The notes under the pieces are model-generated. The model was not told where the DNA came from. It made no database searches and saw only the letters and a program-made list of their open reading frames with translations. Of a DNA stretch of 64,000 nucleotides, positions 7,207-15,966 are shown piece after piece. The translations under genes and the position numbers were made by a program. Source of the stretch: Herbaspirillum aquaticum (GTDB lineage: Bacteria; Pseudomonadota; Gammaproteobacteria; Burkholderiales; Burkholderiaceae_D); assembly GCF_002213425.1 (NCBI RefSeq), contig NZ_NJGV01000002.1, forward strand, positions 372,001 through 436,000, read 5' to 3'. Every line of letters starts with the position of its first letter. The stretch's first letter is position 1.

Positions 7207-10200
7207 TCAGAAGAAATCCCGGCTGCGCGGCTGCAGCTCGCCAAGCAGATGGGTCCAGTCTTCCAGCCGTCCCGCCACCAGGTGGCGCACTTCACCATGG
7301 CACTGCCAGCTGCCATACACCCCCAGCAAGCGCGCATTCAAGACCTCGCTGCGCTGCCTCTCCAGTACCGAAGGCCAGACGATCACATTGGCCGAACCAG
7401 TCTCATCCTCCAGCGTCATGAAGATCACCCCCTTGGCCGTGCCCGGCCGCTGGCGCACCGTGACGATGCCGCAGCAGCAGGCGAACTGGCGGTTCTGCAA
7501 GGTGTTCAGGTCGGCCACGCTCATGAAGCGCCGCCGCTGCAAGGTCGGGCGCAGGAGCGCCAGCGGATGGCGCCGCAGCGTCAGATTCATGGCGCGATAG
7601 TCGTCGACGATCTGGTCGCCTTCGCCGGGCGCCTCCAGTTCTACGGTGTCATCGCCGCGCGGTGCCGTGCGTAGCAGGTCGCGGTCGGGCACTGCGCCCA
7701 CCGCATGCCAGAGCGCAGCGCGCCGGTGCCCGGCCAGCTCGCGCAAGGCATCGCCCGCTGCCAGCGCCTGCAGGGCGTGGCGGTCCAGCCCGGCGCGCCG
7801 GGCCAGGTCATCGACATCGGCAAAGGGACGTTCGGCACCGGCCTGCTCAATACGCTGCGCCGCCTGTTCGGGCATGCCGCGCAGCAGGCTCATGCCCAGC
7901 CGCACGGCCGGACGCGCCTGGCCGCTCGGGTCAAGCTCCAGGATGGATTCCCAGCGGCTGCGCAAGACGTTCACCGGCAGGACCTTGACGCCATGCCGGC
8001 GCGCATCCTGGATCAATTGCGAGGGCGAATAAAAGCCCATGGGCTGGCTGTTGAGCAGCCCGCACAGGAAAGCTTCCGGCTCGTGGCACTTGAGCCAGCT
8101 GCTGAAATAGGTCAGCAGGGCAAAACTGGCGGCATGGCTTTCGGGGAAACCGTATTCGCCGAAACCTTCGATCTGGTTGAAGATGCTTTCGGCGAATTCA
8201 CGTGAATAGCCATTGTCGGTCATGCCCATCACCAGCCGTTCATGGTGCGGCCCCATGCCGCCCTTGCGCTTCCAGGCGGCCATGGAGCGGCGCAGGTCAT
8301 CGGCTTCGCTGGGGGAATAACCGGCGGCTTCGATGGCCACATCCATCACCTGCTCCTGGAAGATGGGGATGCCCAAGGTGCGCTCCAGCACCTTCCTGAT
8401 CTTGCCGCTCTTGCTGGTGTTGTCCGGATACTCGAAGCTGCCACCGCTGCGCACCAATTCCCGCCGCCGCAGGTAGGGATGCACCATGCCGCCCTGGATC
8501 GGGCCCGGCCGCACGATGGCCACCTGCACCACCAGGTCGTACTGGGTGCGCGGCTGCATGCGCGGCAGCATGCTCATCTGGGCGCGGCTCTCGATCTGGA
8601 ACACGCCAATGGTATCGGCCTTGCAGATCATCTCGAAGGTGGCCGGATCTTCACGCGGGATGTCGTACATCTGCATGACTTGGGGCAGGCCGCGCCGCAA
8701 ACTCACCAGCTCCAGCGAGCGGCGCAGGGCGGTCAGCATGCCCAGCGCCAGCACGTCGACCTTGAGCAGCTTCAGCGACTCCAGGTCATCCTTGTCCCAT
8801 TCGATGACGGAGCGCTCTTCCATGGCCGCATTCTGGATCGGCACCAGCCGCGACAACTGTCCGCGCGCGATCACGAAGCCCCCGGTGTGCTGCGACAGAT
8901 GGCGCGGAAAGCGCAGCAGCTTGCCGGTGATGCTGGCCCATAGTCCGATCTGCGGCAGTTCCGGGTCCAGCCCGGCTTCGGCAAAGCGGGCCAGCAATTC
9001 TTCCCGGCTGTCGAACCAGTGCTGCGACTTGGCCACCGTATCGACGATGGCCGCATCCACGCCCAGCGCCTTGCCGACTTCGCGCAGGGCGCCACGCGGC
9101 CGGTAGCTGTGCACGGCGGCCGCCAGGGCAGCGCGGCGGCGGCCGTACTTGCGGTAGATGTGCTGGATCACTTCTTCGCGGCGCTGGTGCTCGAAGTCCA
9201 CGTCGATGTCGGGCGGCTCTTCGCGCTTTTCGCTGATGAAGCGGGCAAACAGCAGCCGGGTTGAAGTGGGATCGACTTCGGTCACCCCCAGGCAGTAGCA
9301 CACCGCCGAGTTGGCAGCCGAGCCGCGTCCCTGGCAGAGGATGCCGCGCGAACGGGCAAACTTGACCAGGTCGTAGACCGTCAGGAAATAAGCTTCATAT
9401 TCCTTTTGGGCGATCAGGGACAATTCCATCTCGATCTGGGCGCGCACCTCGCCCGGCAGCCCTTGCGGATAGCGTTTGGCGGCCCCGGCCAGGGTCTCCT
9501 GGCGCAGGTAGTCGGCCGGACTCATGCCCAGCGGCACCAGTTCGTCAGGATATTCATAGCGCAATTCAGCCAGGCTGAACTGGCAACCGGCCGCCACCGC
9601 CAGGGTCTGGGCCAAGGTCGCCGGACTATGTACGAGTGACAGCCGCATGCGTGGCCGCAGGTGCTGTTCGGCATTGGGGGCCAGGGCCAGTCCGCATTCC
9701 TGCACCGGCTTGCCAAGGCGGATGGCGGTCACCACATCCTGCAGGTACTTGCGCGAACGCTGGTGCATCTGCACGTCGCCCACCGCCGCCAGCGGCAGGC
9801 CGTGCAGTCGCGCGGCAGCATCGATGGCGGCGCGGTGCAGGTCGTCCAGCGGACGGTACAGGCGCGTCATGCCCACCCACGAACGGCCGGGGGCCAGCGG
9901 GGCGAACCAGCGCAATTGCGCATCCAGGGTTTCTTCATCGGCCGGGTAGTCCGGCACCAGGATCAGCTGGCAATCGGGCAGGGCGCGCAGGTGTGACAGG
10001 GCCGGTGGCGGCTGGCTCAGGTCTTGGGGCGACAGCAGGTAGCTGCCTTTCTCGGCGCGGGTGCGCGCCAGCGTGATGAGTTCGCAGAGGTTGCCATAGC
10101 CTTCGCGGTTCCGGGCCAGCGCCACCAGGGTCATCCTGGCCAAGGGATGGGCCGGATCGTCCTTGAAGGATGTAAAACGGAAGCAACTGCCGATGAGCAG

Positions 10201-10443
10201 CTTGAAATCCTTGGCCTTGCCGCGATTGACCTGTTCCATCCAGGCGGCATGGGCGCGCACCACCCCGGCCATGGTGCATTCATCGGTGATGGCCAGGGCG
10301 CGATAGCCCAGTTCGATGGCGCGCTCCACCAGTTCCTGCGCATGCGATGCCCCTTGCAGGAAACTGAAGTTGGTCCGGCAATAAAGTTCGGCATAGTCGG
10401 GCAGGCCGCTCTGGGGGACGCCCAAGGGCAGGGAAGCTTGCAT
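7207..10443 (-). CDS. dnaE2: Error-prone DNA polymerase DnaE2 (ImuC)
   Basis: A 1078-residue C-family polymerase alpha subunit of the DnaE2 type, of normal length. An N-terminal PHP domain begins at about residue 15 (YAELYCRTNFSFLQGAS). The polymerase core has QGRGSAANS (371-379) and the catalytic aspartates in PDIDVDF (D412, D414). C-terminal helix-hairpin and OB segments follow. Established role: catalytic polymerase of the SOS mutasome, extending across lesions together with ImuA and ImuB. It is the last gene of imuA-imuB-dnaE2, 9 nt after imuB, so it should be under the LexA box at 12666. Confidence 0.96.
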   Translation of the reverse strand: MQASLPLGVPQSGLPDYAELYCRTNFSFLQGASHAQELVERAIELGYRALAITDECTMAGVVRAHAAWMEQVNRGKAKDFKLLIGSCFRFTSFKDDPAHPLARMTLVALARNREGYGNLCELITLARTRAEKGSYLLSPQDLSQPPPALSHLRALPDCQLILVPDYPADEETLDAQLRWFAPLAPGRSWVGMTRLYRPLDDLHRAAIDAAARLHGLPLAAVGDVQMHQRSRKYLQDVVTAIRLGKPVQECGLALAPNAEQHLRPRMRLSLVHSPATLAQTLAVAAGCQFSLAELRYEYPDELVPLGMSPADYLRQETLAGAAKRYPQGLPGEVRAQIEMELSLIAQKEYEAYFLTVYDLVKFARSRGILCQGRGSAANSAVCYCLGVTEVDPTSTRLLFARFISEKREEPPDIDVDFEHQRREEVIQHIYRKYGRRRAALAAAVHSYRPRGALREVGKALGVDAAIVDTVAKSQHWFDSREELLARFAEAGLDPELPQIGLWASITGKLLRFPRHLSQHTGGFVIARGQLSRLVPIQNAAMEERSVIEWDKDDLESLKLLKVDVLALGMLTALRRSLELVSLRRGLPQVMQMYDIPREDPATFEMICKADTIGVFQIESRAQMSMLPRMQPRTQYDLVVQVAIVRPGPIQGGMVHPYLRRRELVRSGGSFEYPDNTSKSGKIRKVLERTLGIPIFQEQVMDVAIEAAGYSPSEADDLRRSMAAWKRKGGMGPHHERLVMGMTDNGYSREFAESIFNQIEGFGEYGFPESHAASFALLTYFSSWLKCHEPEAFLCGLLNSQPMGFYSPSQLIQDARRHGVKVLPVNVLRSRWESILELDPSGQARPAVRLGMSLLRGMPEQAAQRIEQAGAERPFADVDDLARRAGLDRHALQALAAGDALRELAGHRRAALWHAVGAVPDRDLLRTAPRGDDTVELEAPGEGDQIVDDYRAMNLTLRRHPLALLRPTLQRRRFMSVADLNTLQNRQFACCCGIVTVRQRPGTAKGVIFMTLEDETGSANVIVWPSVLERQRSEVLNARLLGVYGSWQCHGEVRHLVAGRLEDWTHLLGELQPRSRDFF

Positions 10444-10452
10444 GCTGCGCTC

Positions 10453-11937
10453 CTAGCCGAACAGGCCGTGCAGGAACCACTGCGGCTCTTCATCGGACCA
10501 CTCGCCGCCGCGCCACTGGCGGAAGATCCAGTAATAGGCATGGCTGGCATCGCGCGCCGTGAAGTAGTCGCGGGTCAATGGCCGGCCTTCCCACCAGCCG
10601 GCTTCGATACGTTCTGGCGGCGAGGTGAATTCCAGCACGCTGCGATAGAAGGGCTTGTGCTGCTGCATCCGCAAGGGCAAGGGTTCAGCCAGCAGCCACA
10701 GCGGACGCGGCGGCAATCGCGCCGCATCGGTAGTCAGGGCGGCCGGCAGACTGGCGGGGCTCTGCATCACGCTGCACCAGCGGTTGGCGATCTCGGGCCG
10801 GTGATCGGCGCGCGGGGCGGCCTGCTGCACCTTGTCCGCGCCCAGGCGCGCCACCAGCAGTTCCAGCAGGCGCTGGTGATCTTCGGCACTGCCGCCGGGT
10901 TCGGGGAAGAGCATCTCGCTGGCCGCCTGCTGGCTTTCCAGTTCATCGGCGGCCAGCCCCAGGGCGATGGCCGGGGCGGGCAGGGAGGAACGGGCCAGCT
11001 TTTCCTTCACCAGGGTGTGCAGATGATCTTCCTGCCAGGCCGGGACCGACAGCGCCACCTGCAGCTCGGTGGGCGCCACGGCCTGGCGTCCGCGTTCATG
11101 TTCCAGCCACAGGCGCAGCTTCTTGATGGCCAGCTGGCGCGCGGTCAGCCAGCCTGCCAGCTGGGCCAGCAAGCCCTGGGCATAGGTGGCCAGGATGTCG
11201 GTGTGGTCGATGCGATCCGGCAGCTCCACCCGGGCCTGGAAGGTCGGCGGCGCCACGATCCAGTCATGTACTTCGGGCGCGGCACCATAGGCACGGTCCA
11301 GCATGGCCAGCATCTCCTTGCCGCAGCGGCGCTGCAAGCCGGGGCGGGGCAAGCGCTGCATCTGGCCCAGCTGGCGGCAGCCCAGCCCGTGCAGCCATTC
11401 CAGATGGGCTCGCGCGGCAGTCAGCAGAACGACTGGCAAGCGGTCCAGGCGGCGCTGCAGGGAACGGTGGCTCAAGGTACGCACGTAGCCGTAGCGTGCC
11501 AGCAACCAAGATCCGGTCGCCGTGACGGCAGAGGACAGGGTGGCCGACAGACCCATGCGGGCGATGGTGCCCCGGATCTTGCGGCACAAGGCCCGGATCC
11601 CGCCGAACAGGCGCAGGCTGGCACCCACTTCGAGCAGGATGCAGGCCTCTTCGGCCAGCGTGACCTGGGGCGTGTATTGCAGCAGGGCCAGGGCGGCCTG
11701 CTGCAAGGTGGCTTGTTCCCGCAGGATGTCCCGCTCGTTCAGGTGCGCTTGCGGGGCCAGCAATTGCACGCCGCCGCGCCGCATGCCTTCGTGAACCCCG
11801 AGCGTGCGCGCGGGTGCCGTCAGGGCGGCCACGCGGTCGCGCTCGAAGACCACGGCCGGGGCCTCATCCAGCCAGTTCGGACGGAAGACTTCCAGCGGCA
11901 GCAGTGGCAGGTGTACGGCGATCCACAGGGGTGACAT
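10453..11937 (-). CDS. imuB: ImuB, catalytically inactive Y-family polymerase-like mutasome scaffold
   Basis: A 494-residue Y-family-like protein. The metal-binding acidic motif of active Y polymerases at the N-terminus is replaced (WIAVHLPLLPLEVF). The SIDE motif is also lost, as expected for ImuB, which acts as a hub linking DnaE2, ImuA and the beta clamp. The C-terminal half contains RPLWLLAEPLPL, a conserved ImuB segment. It overlaps imuA by 74 nt and precedes dnaE2 by 9 nt, so all three are translationally packed. Confidence 0.95.
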   Translation of the reverse strand: MSPLWIAVHLPLLPLEVFRPNWLDEAPAVVFERDRVAALTAPARTLGVHEGMRRGGVQLLAPQAHLNERDILREQATLQQAALALLQYTPQVTLAEEACILLEVGASLRLFGGIRALCRKIRGTIARMGLSATLSSAVTATGSWLLARYGYVRTLSHRSLQRRLDRLPVVLLTAARAHLEWLHGLGCRQLGQMQRLPRPGLQRRCGKEMLAMLDRAYGAAPEVHDWIVAPPTFQARVELPDRIDHTDILATYAQGLLAQLAGWLTARQLAIKKLRLWLEHERGRQAVAPTELQVALSVPAWQEDHLHTLVKEKLARSSLPAPAIALGLAADELESQQAASEMLFPEPGGSAEDHQRLLELLVARLGADKVQQAAPRADHRPEIANRWCSVMQSPASLPAALTTDAARLPPRPLWLLAEPLPLRMQQHKPFYRSVLEFTSPPERIEAGWWEGRPLTRDYFTARDASHAYYWIFRQWRGGEWSDEEPQWFLHGLFG

Positions 11938-12613
11938 GGCGTTGCAAATTCGGTGAAGGCAGCAAAGGGAGAAACAGGCTTTGTTCGCGCAGCGGTCCGC
12001 GGCGCTTGAGAAAACCGATCTCCAGCCCGTCCCTCGCTGACTTGAGGGTCAGCCGCAGGGGGGCGGGTGAAGGCTCGCGGGCGCAGGACAGCGGCCGCAG
12101 CATGAAGAACAGGGTCTGCCCGGCCTGCGCCGCCACATGCAGGCGTCGCAGCAGGTCATGGTCGCCCTTGCGCAAGCGCGGCTGCCACATCAGCAGGGCC
12201 TGGCAGCTATCGGCCCGCAAGACCTGCTCGGCAGCCCAGCAGGCGTCGGCCGCATGATCGGCCTGCAACTGCAGCAGCCGCGCCGCATCCACCCCCATGT
12301 GCGCCCAGCCTGGGGCATTGACCTGGTGCGGGGCCTGCAGCAGCGCGATCCGCTCAGCCCGCGCGGGGCGCCGGGCAGTCGCGGGCGCACGCGCCAGTAC
12401 CGGGCGCAACAGGCGCAGCTCGCCGATGCCGTCCTGGGGCAGCAGCAGCTCGATGAGCACCCCCGGTGGCCAGCCGCGTTCGGGCAGCTCGGCATCGAGT
12501 ACCTCGAATCCGCTGGAGACACCGCGCGCACCGCCGCGCGCCAGCTGGGAGGCCAGCCAGAGCGAGGGGTGGATGATTTCCGGACGACGGACCGGAGAGC
12601 CGGGTGTCAACAT
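11864..12613 (-). CDS. imuA: ImuA, mutasome RecA-like protein
   Basis: A 249-residue RecA/SulA-like protein of the SOS mutasome. The conserved segment GFEVLDAELPERGWPPG precedes a degenerate P-loop region (LLPQDGIGELRLL). I chose the ATG at 12613 because homologues begin close to the LHPSLW-like segment, here IIHPSLWLASQLARG. The open frame to 12805 would include an AT-rich stretch holding the LexA box and is not coding. No clear ribosome site is visible. It is the first gene of the SOS operon. Confidence 0.93.
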   Translation of the reverse strand: MLTPGSPVRRPEIIHPSLWLASQLARGGARGVSSGFEVLDAELPERGWPPGVLIELLLPQDGIGELRLLRPVLARAPATARRPARAERIALLQAPHQVNAPGWAHMGVDAARLLQLQADHAADACWAAEQVLRADSCQALLMWQPRLRKGDHDLLRRLHVAAQAGQTLFFMLRPLSCAREPSPAPLRLTLKSARDGLEIGFLKRRGPLREQSLFLPLLPSPNLQRHVTPVDRRTPATAAAGSLPSELAG

Positions 12614-12665
12614 GGAAAGTGAATCGAGGAGGTGAGGCAAAAGAAAATGCAGATAAAAGCAAAGA

Positions 12666-12681
12666 CTGTATAAATATACAG
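12666..12681. promoter_or_regulatory. LexA (SOS) box
   Basis: CTGTATAAATATACAG is a perfect CTGT-N8-ACAG palindrome. It is flanked by A on the left and TA on the right, and lies 53 nt upstream of the imuA ATG. It matches the proteobacterial LexA consensus and explains SOS control of imuA-imuB-dnaE2. Confidence 0.93.
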
Positions 12682-12808
12682 TAATTGTTTTGGGGTGTGA
12701 AAAAAACTGACTGCCCGCCTGAAAGTGGGTGAAGTTTCCTTCTTGCAATGCCTGGTTGAAGTGAAATCGAGGGAATCCATACCGAAAAGCAAAGCTCATC
12801 TTCATGTC

Positions 12809-12837
12809 TTCCTACATGTCCGTCAGTCATTGCTGAC
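12809..12837 (+). promoter_or_regulatory. Bipartite stress element, copy 1 (KGG gene)
   Basis: TTCCTACA (12809-12816), a 16-bp spacer, then CTGAC (12833-12837), about 160 nt upstream of the KGG protein start. This copy has a spacer one base shorter than the others. Confidence 0.5.
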
Positions 12838-12997
12838 CTTGGCTGGGGAGCTCTTCCGATAGTGAGGATCAGTGAGGCTTTTTACACTGCAAGCGTGGAC
12901 AAAGGTTGGCTTGCCATCCGCGTGCTCGCGCAGGGCAGTAGGGCTGCGGGCTGGCAAATGTCTGCTCCATTCGATCATCCAAGACAAGGAGTCACAC

Positions 12998-13336
12998 ATG
13001 GCAAATTCACAGAATCCGGGGAACAGCAATCGCGGCTTTGCCGCCATGGACAGGGAGAAGCAGCGCCAGATCGCCAGCATGGGAGGCAAGGCCGCCCACG
13101 CCAAGGGTGCCGCCCATGAGTTCACCTCTGCCGAAGCCCGGGAAGCCGGACGCAAAGGTGGTCTGAACAGCCATGGCCGCAAGAATGCAGCAGCGGCTGC
13201 CGCGGCACAGAACGGCAATGGTGGCAACGGCGCCACCGCATCGGCCCAGCCGCAAATGAACCAGAGCACGCCGCAAGAGGGTAATGGCGCCCAGCAGCCG
13301 CAGCAGTCGGACAGCAATCCCCAGCAGCAAGGCTGA
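12998..13336 (+). CDS. KGG-repeat stress protein (YciG/Con-10-like)
   Basis: A 112-residue, very hydrophilic protein. It carries repeated GGKAA / EAREAGRKGG units (residues about 15-60) of the KGG stress-protein family, then a disordered tail rich in Ala, Asn, Gln and Ser. Members accumulate under general stress or in stationary phase; their biochemical role is unclear. AAGGAG precedes the ATG; an upstream extension to 12872 has no ribosome site. A copy of the bipartite stress element lies upstream. Confidence 0.85.
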   Translation: MANSQNPGNSNRGFAAMDREKQRQIASMGGKAAHAKGAAHEFTSAEAREAGRKGGLNSHGRKNAAAAAAAQNGNGGNGATASAQPQMNQSTPQEGNGAQQPQQSDSNPQQQG

Positions 13337-13482
13337 GCGAAAGTTTCCTCAGCGGCCACCTCAGGCCGGTTCAGCCGCCGTACCAGGACCCTGATGGCAT
13401 CAGGCCGCAGTTCCAACGAAGGACCCTGCGCTCCACTGGCTTCAGGAACCGGGCGGTGCACCACACTGATAAAAATAAAACG

Positions 13483-13506
13483 AAAGGCGCGTTGAGCGCC
13501 TTTTTT
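13483..13506 (+). terminator. Rho-independent terminator after the KGG gene
   Basis: GGCGC-GTTGA-GCGCC (13486-13500), with flanking AAA/TTT extending the stem, is followed by six T. It ends plus-strand transcription before the convergent DUF1275 gene. Confidence 0.88.
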
Positions 13507-13539
13507 GTTGCCTGCTGTCCGACTCCCCCGGGGGAGACT

Positions 13540-14382
13540 TCAATTGCGTGCCAGATCATCCATCATCGGCACCAGCGCCAGCAGGAACAGGGCGGCCGCC
13601 AGCGGCATGGTCGCCAGGAAGCCCAGCGCCTTGAAGCCGAATGCACCGGCCACGCCGCCCAGGAAGAACATCAGCAACAGCGAGGACAGCAGCATGAACT
13701 TGCGCCGCGCGCCCGGCACGGGATCTTCCCCCGCCGCCTCACCGGGCTGGCGCGGTGCCAGCGTCCAGTAGCACATCTTGCCGATCTCGATGCCGATGTC
13801 GGTAACCAAGCCCGTGACGTGGGTGGTACGGATCTCGGAACGTGAAATCTTGCTGATCATGGCGTTTTGCAGACCCATCACGAAGCACAGCAAGGCCGCC
13901 GTCACCGGCACGAACAGTAGCCGGTGATTCTCCAGGTTGCTGCCGAGGATGCCAAAACACAGCAACAGCATCGCCTCCAGCATCAGCGGCATGGCGTATT
14001 CACTGTGCAGGCCGCGCCGCCTGGCCCAGTTGATCATCACCGCCGAACAGGCCGCGCCCAGCAAAAACGACAGCAAGGCACTGGCGCCGGCTACCAGCAG
14101 CAGGGTTTCCCCCAGGACCAGGTTGTCGGCCAGCGAAGAGACGATGCCCGACATGTGCGAGGTGTACTGGCCCACGGCCAGGAAGCCCCCGGCATTGACG
14201 GCCCCCGCAATGAAGGCCAGCGAACGCCCCAGGTGGCGGTTGGAAAGGTCGGTGCGCGCCGGACTGGTGAGACGGCGCAGGTAATCGATGGGCATGACGG
14301 GTCCAGACATAGGGGCTACAACACCAGGCGGCAGCATCCCCGGCCCCCGCGTCCCCGTTGGCTGCAACCGGAACAGGCTCAT
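13540..14382 (-). CDS. YoaK-type DUF1275 membrane protein
   Basis: A 280-residue membrane protein with about six hydrophobic helices. The family opening reads LAFIAGAVNAGGFLAVGQYTSHMSGIVS, and the later segment GLQNAMISKISRSEIRTTHVTG is highly conserved in DUF1275. Its function is unknown; some homologues are annotated as possible transporters. The ATG at 14382 has the best ribosome site (AGGAAGGGG); later Met codons (to 14295) are possible. It converges with the KGG gene. Confidence 0.85.
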   Translation of the reverse strand: MSLFRLQPTGTRGPGMLPPGVVAPMSGPVMPIDYLRRLTSPARTDLSNRHLGRSLAFIAGAVNAGGFLAVGQYTSHMSGIVSSLADNLVLGETLLLVAGASALLSFLLGAACSAVMINWARRRGLHSEYAMPLMLEAMLLLCFGILGSNLENHRLLFVPVTAALLCFVMGLQNAMISKISRSEIRTTHVTGLVTDIGIEIGKMCYWTLAPRQPGEAAGEDPVPGARRKFMLLSSLLLMFFLGGVAGAFGFKALGFLATMPLAAALFLLALVPMMDDLARN

Positions 14383-14573
14383 CTTCGCCCCTTCCTACGC
14401 AGATCGGCGGTGGCCTCTTGCTGCCTTTGCCTTCAGTGTTTCTTATGCTGACAAGAATACTTCTTCCTGGCCCGGTGCGGGGAAGGATGCAGCAATGCCT
14501 GACATGCGTCAGGGGTGCGGGTCGCACCGGCTTGCCTGAATCGGGCCTTTCACCTTCAACAGAGGAGCACACC

Positions 14574-14834
14574 ATGAGCATCCCCATCGATATTCCAGGC
14601 GGCGAAAAGCTGGGCGAACTGAGCGGTCCCCCGGGTGGACCGGAAGGTGGCCCCCTCATGCAGCCCGGCGTGCAACAGTCCGAGGAGGGCGGTTTCCGGG
14701 GCATCGTGCTCATTGGCGCCTCGCCCCAGGCGCCCCATGAAGCGGTCTCCACGCATGTCTGCAGCATGTTGCGTGCAACCAGTGAGCTGGCCTATGCGGA
14801 TGCACTGGCTTATATTGCGGGGCGCGGCAGCTGA
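14574..14834 (+). CDS. Small protein of unknown function (86 residues)
   Basis: The ATG at 14574 follows AGAGGAGC. The N-terminal third is rich in Gly, Pro and Glu (GGEKLGELSGPPGGPEGGP) and probably disordered. The C-terminal half could form helices (SMLRATSELAYADALAYIAG). No known motif. The frame is open upstream to 14358, but without a start signal. It lies inside the stress island; no good copy of the bipartite element precedes it. Confidence 0.6.
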   Translation: MSIPIDIPGGEKLGELSGPPGGPEGGPLMQPGVQQSEEGGFRGIVLIGASPQAPHEAVSTHVCSMLRATSELAYADALAYIAGRGS

Positions 14835-14838
14835 AAAT

Positions 14839-14871
14839 GAGGATAAAACGAGGATGAGACGAGGATAAAAA
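14839..14871 (+). repeat. Three tandem 11-bp units
   Basis: GAGGATAAAAC, GAGGATGAGAC and GAGGATAAAAA follow each other directly, just after the stop of the small gene and next to the minus-strand terminator. Three units are too few and too short for a CRISPR array. Confidence 0.7.
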
Positions 14872-14896
14872 AAAGGCCGCCTGGGGGAGGCGGCCT
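14867..14896 (-). terminator. Strong minus-strand terminator
   Basis: On the minus strand AGGCCGCCT-CCCCC-AGGCGGCCT (14896 down to 14874) has a 9-bp perfect stem and is followed by a run of T (plus-strand A-run 14867-14873). On the plus strand no T-run follows. The nearest minus-strand gene, the CBS protein, ends 277 nt upstream. Confidence 0.85.
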
Positions 14897-15088
14897 GAGG
14901 GGGAGGGATATAAGACGCCGAGATCGGGGGAATCGTCGGAGAATTTCTGCTTATGAAAACGACTCGTGGGGATAAACCGATGGGGGATGGACCTTATTCA
15001 TGACACGACGGAGGGGGACGTTCGTATCGGAATGTGGGGTCCTCGGTTTCGAGTTCGTTGAGATGCATAGTAGCGATGCAGCGCAAAA
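14867..15088 (-). ncRNA. Candidate C-rich small RNA
   Basis: No convincing gene lies between 14835 and 15172. On the minus strand the stretch starts just after a copy of the bipartite stress element (15095-15124) and ends in a strong terminator, predicting an RNA of about 220 nt. It carries five UCCCCC motifs, at plus positions 15013-15018, 14982-14987, 14926-14931, 14899-14904 and in the terminator loop at 14883-14888, plus a UCCCC at 14968-14972. Such C-runs in other bacterial small RNAs pair with ribosome-binding sites. A 24-codon frame (MHLNELE...) begins near its 5' end without a ribosome site. Alternatively it is only a long CBS-gene trailer. Confidence 0.45.
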
Positions 15089-15094
15089 AAGAAG

Positions 15095-15124
15095 ATCGGA
15101 CATTCTCCAATAAACGCGTAGGAA
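15095..15124 (-). promoter_or_regulatory. Bipartite stress element, copy 2 (small RNA candidate)
   Basis: On the minus strand TTCCTACG (15124-15117), a 17-bp spacer, then CCGAT (15099-15095). Both boxes and the spacing match the best other copies. It points at the terminator at 14867-14896. Confidence 0.55.
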
Positions 15125-15172
15125 AACACCTACACCAATGCTTGCTGCATGCCCCGCAAAGCCGCGCCGGCC

Positions 15173-15703
15173 TTAGCTTCGGCCGATATTGACCTCGTGA
15201 ATGTCACTGTTGCGCACCTCCGGCAGTTCATAGTCGCCAGAAGGCGACACCCCTTCCGTGCGACGTACCGGTGCTGCCGGCAGAGATATCTCGGCCAGCG
15301 CACCGCCGATACCGCTGTTCTGTGTCTTGGCGGCGAGGTCGCCCAGGCTCACCATGCCGACCAGGTTTTTCTCGCGGTCCATCACGGGCAGGCGGCGGAT
15401 CTGGCGCTGCACCATATCATCGAGCACATCATCAACCGGCTCATCTTCATAGCACCACAACACATCGTGGCTCATCACTTCGGTCAAGGGAAGGCTGTCG
15501 GAGAGGCGATTGCGGGCCACGGCGCGCAAGACGATGTCGCGGTCGGTGACCAGCCCGACCAGGTTGTGCCCGGCGTCACAGACGGGCAGGGCACCCACGT
15601 CCAATGACTCCATGGCCTGGGCGGCATGGATGACGGAATCGTCAGGGCTCAAGGTATGGGCGCCGCGGGTCATGACGTCGGCAATGGTTCGGGTAGCGTG
15701 CAT
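15173..15703 (-). CDS. CBS-domain pair protein
   Basis: A 176-residue protein made of two CBS domains. The first is about residues 10-65, with SLDVGALPVCDAGHNLVGLVTDRDIVLRAV. The second is about 77-130, with QRQIRRLPVMDREKNLVGMVSLGDLA. A short tail follows. Stand-alone CBS pairs bind adenine nucleotides and act as energy or stress sensors; the partner is unknown. The ATG at 15703 follows AGGAGATCAAC; the longer TTG frame to 15847 lacks support. A degenerate element-like sequence lies near 15800-15827 on the same strand, too weak to list. Confidence 0.88.
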   Translation of the reverse strand: MHATRTIADVMTRGAHTLSPDDSVIHAAQAMESLDVGALPVCDAGHNLVGLVTDRDIVLRAVARNRLSDSLPLTEVMSHDVLWCYEDEPVDDVLDDMVQRQIRRLPVMDREKNLVGMVSLGDLAAKTQNSGIGGALAEISLPAAPVRRTEGVSPSGDYELPEVRNSDIHEVNIGRS

Positions 15704-15862
15704 GTTGATCTCCTGGTGGGTGGATGGATTGTTGCAACTCCGGTTCCAGACTAGGCAAGTGGAGGGGATGCCGCAATGCCGCATGCGCGCTTTATCGGGT
15801 CGGCCGATTCGCGCATGGCCGTGCGAATGGTCCCACCGCGGTTTCAAGCGCGCCGGCGAAAC

Positions 15863-15892
15863 TTCCTACAACGCCTCGCGGCACCGGCCGAC
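15863..15892 (+). promoter_or_regulatory. Bipartite stress element, copy 3 (SemiSWEET-like gene)
   Basis: TTCCTACA (15863-15870), 17-bp spacer, CCGAC (15888-15892), 74 nt upstream of the start at 15967. Confidence 0.55.
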
Positions 15893-15966
15893 TGTGGGCA
15901 CCGCCGTCTTGGTCCACCATCGGCTCACCTTACCTTTCCAGGCCCCTGCGGCTCCCGTTGACCATC

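Larger units (their letters stand above)
12614..12997. other. Divergent control region between imuA and the KGG gene
   Basis: This 384-bp gene-free stretch is more AT-rich than its surroundings at 12620-12780. It holds the LexA box for the minus-strand mutasome operon and a copy of the bipartite stress element for the plus-strand KGG gene. Frames crossing it have no ribosome sites. Confidence 0.75.

Noticed and set aside
12872-12997. N-terminal extension of the KGG protein
   Set aside because: No ribosome site; the ATG at 12998 has a strong one and starts the conserved part.
14392-14421. Further copy of the bipartite element (TTCCTACG)
   Set aside because: The second box at the right spacing reads CTTGC, and the sequence overlaps the ribosome site of the DUF1275 gene.
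14839-14896. Possible CRISPR array
   Set aside because: Only three 11-bp units without spacers; no cas genes.
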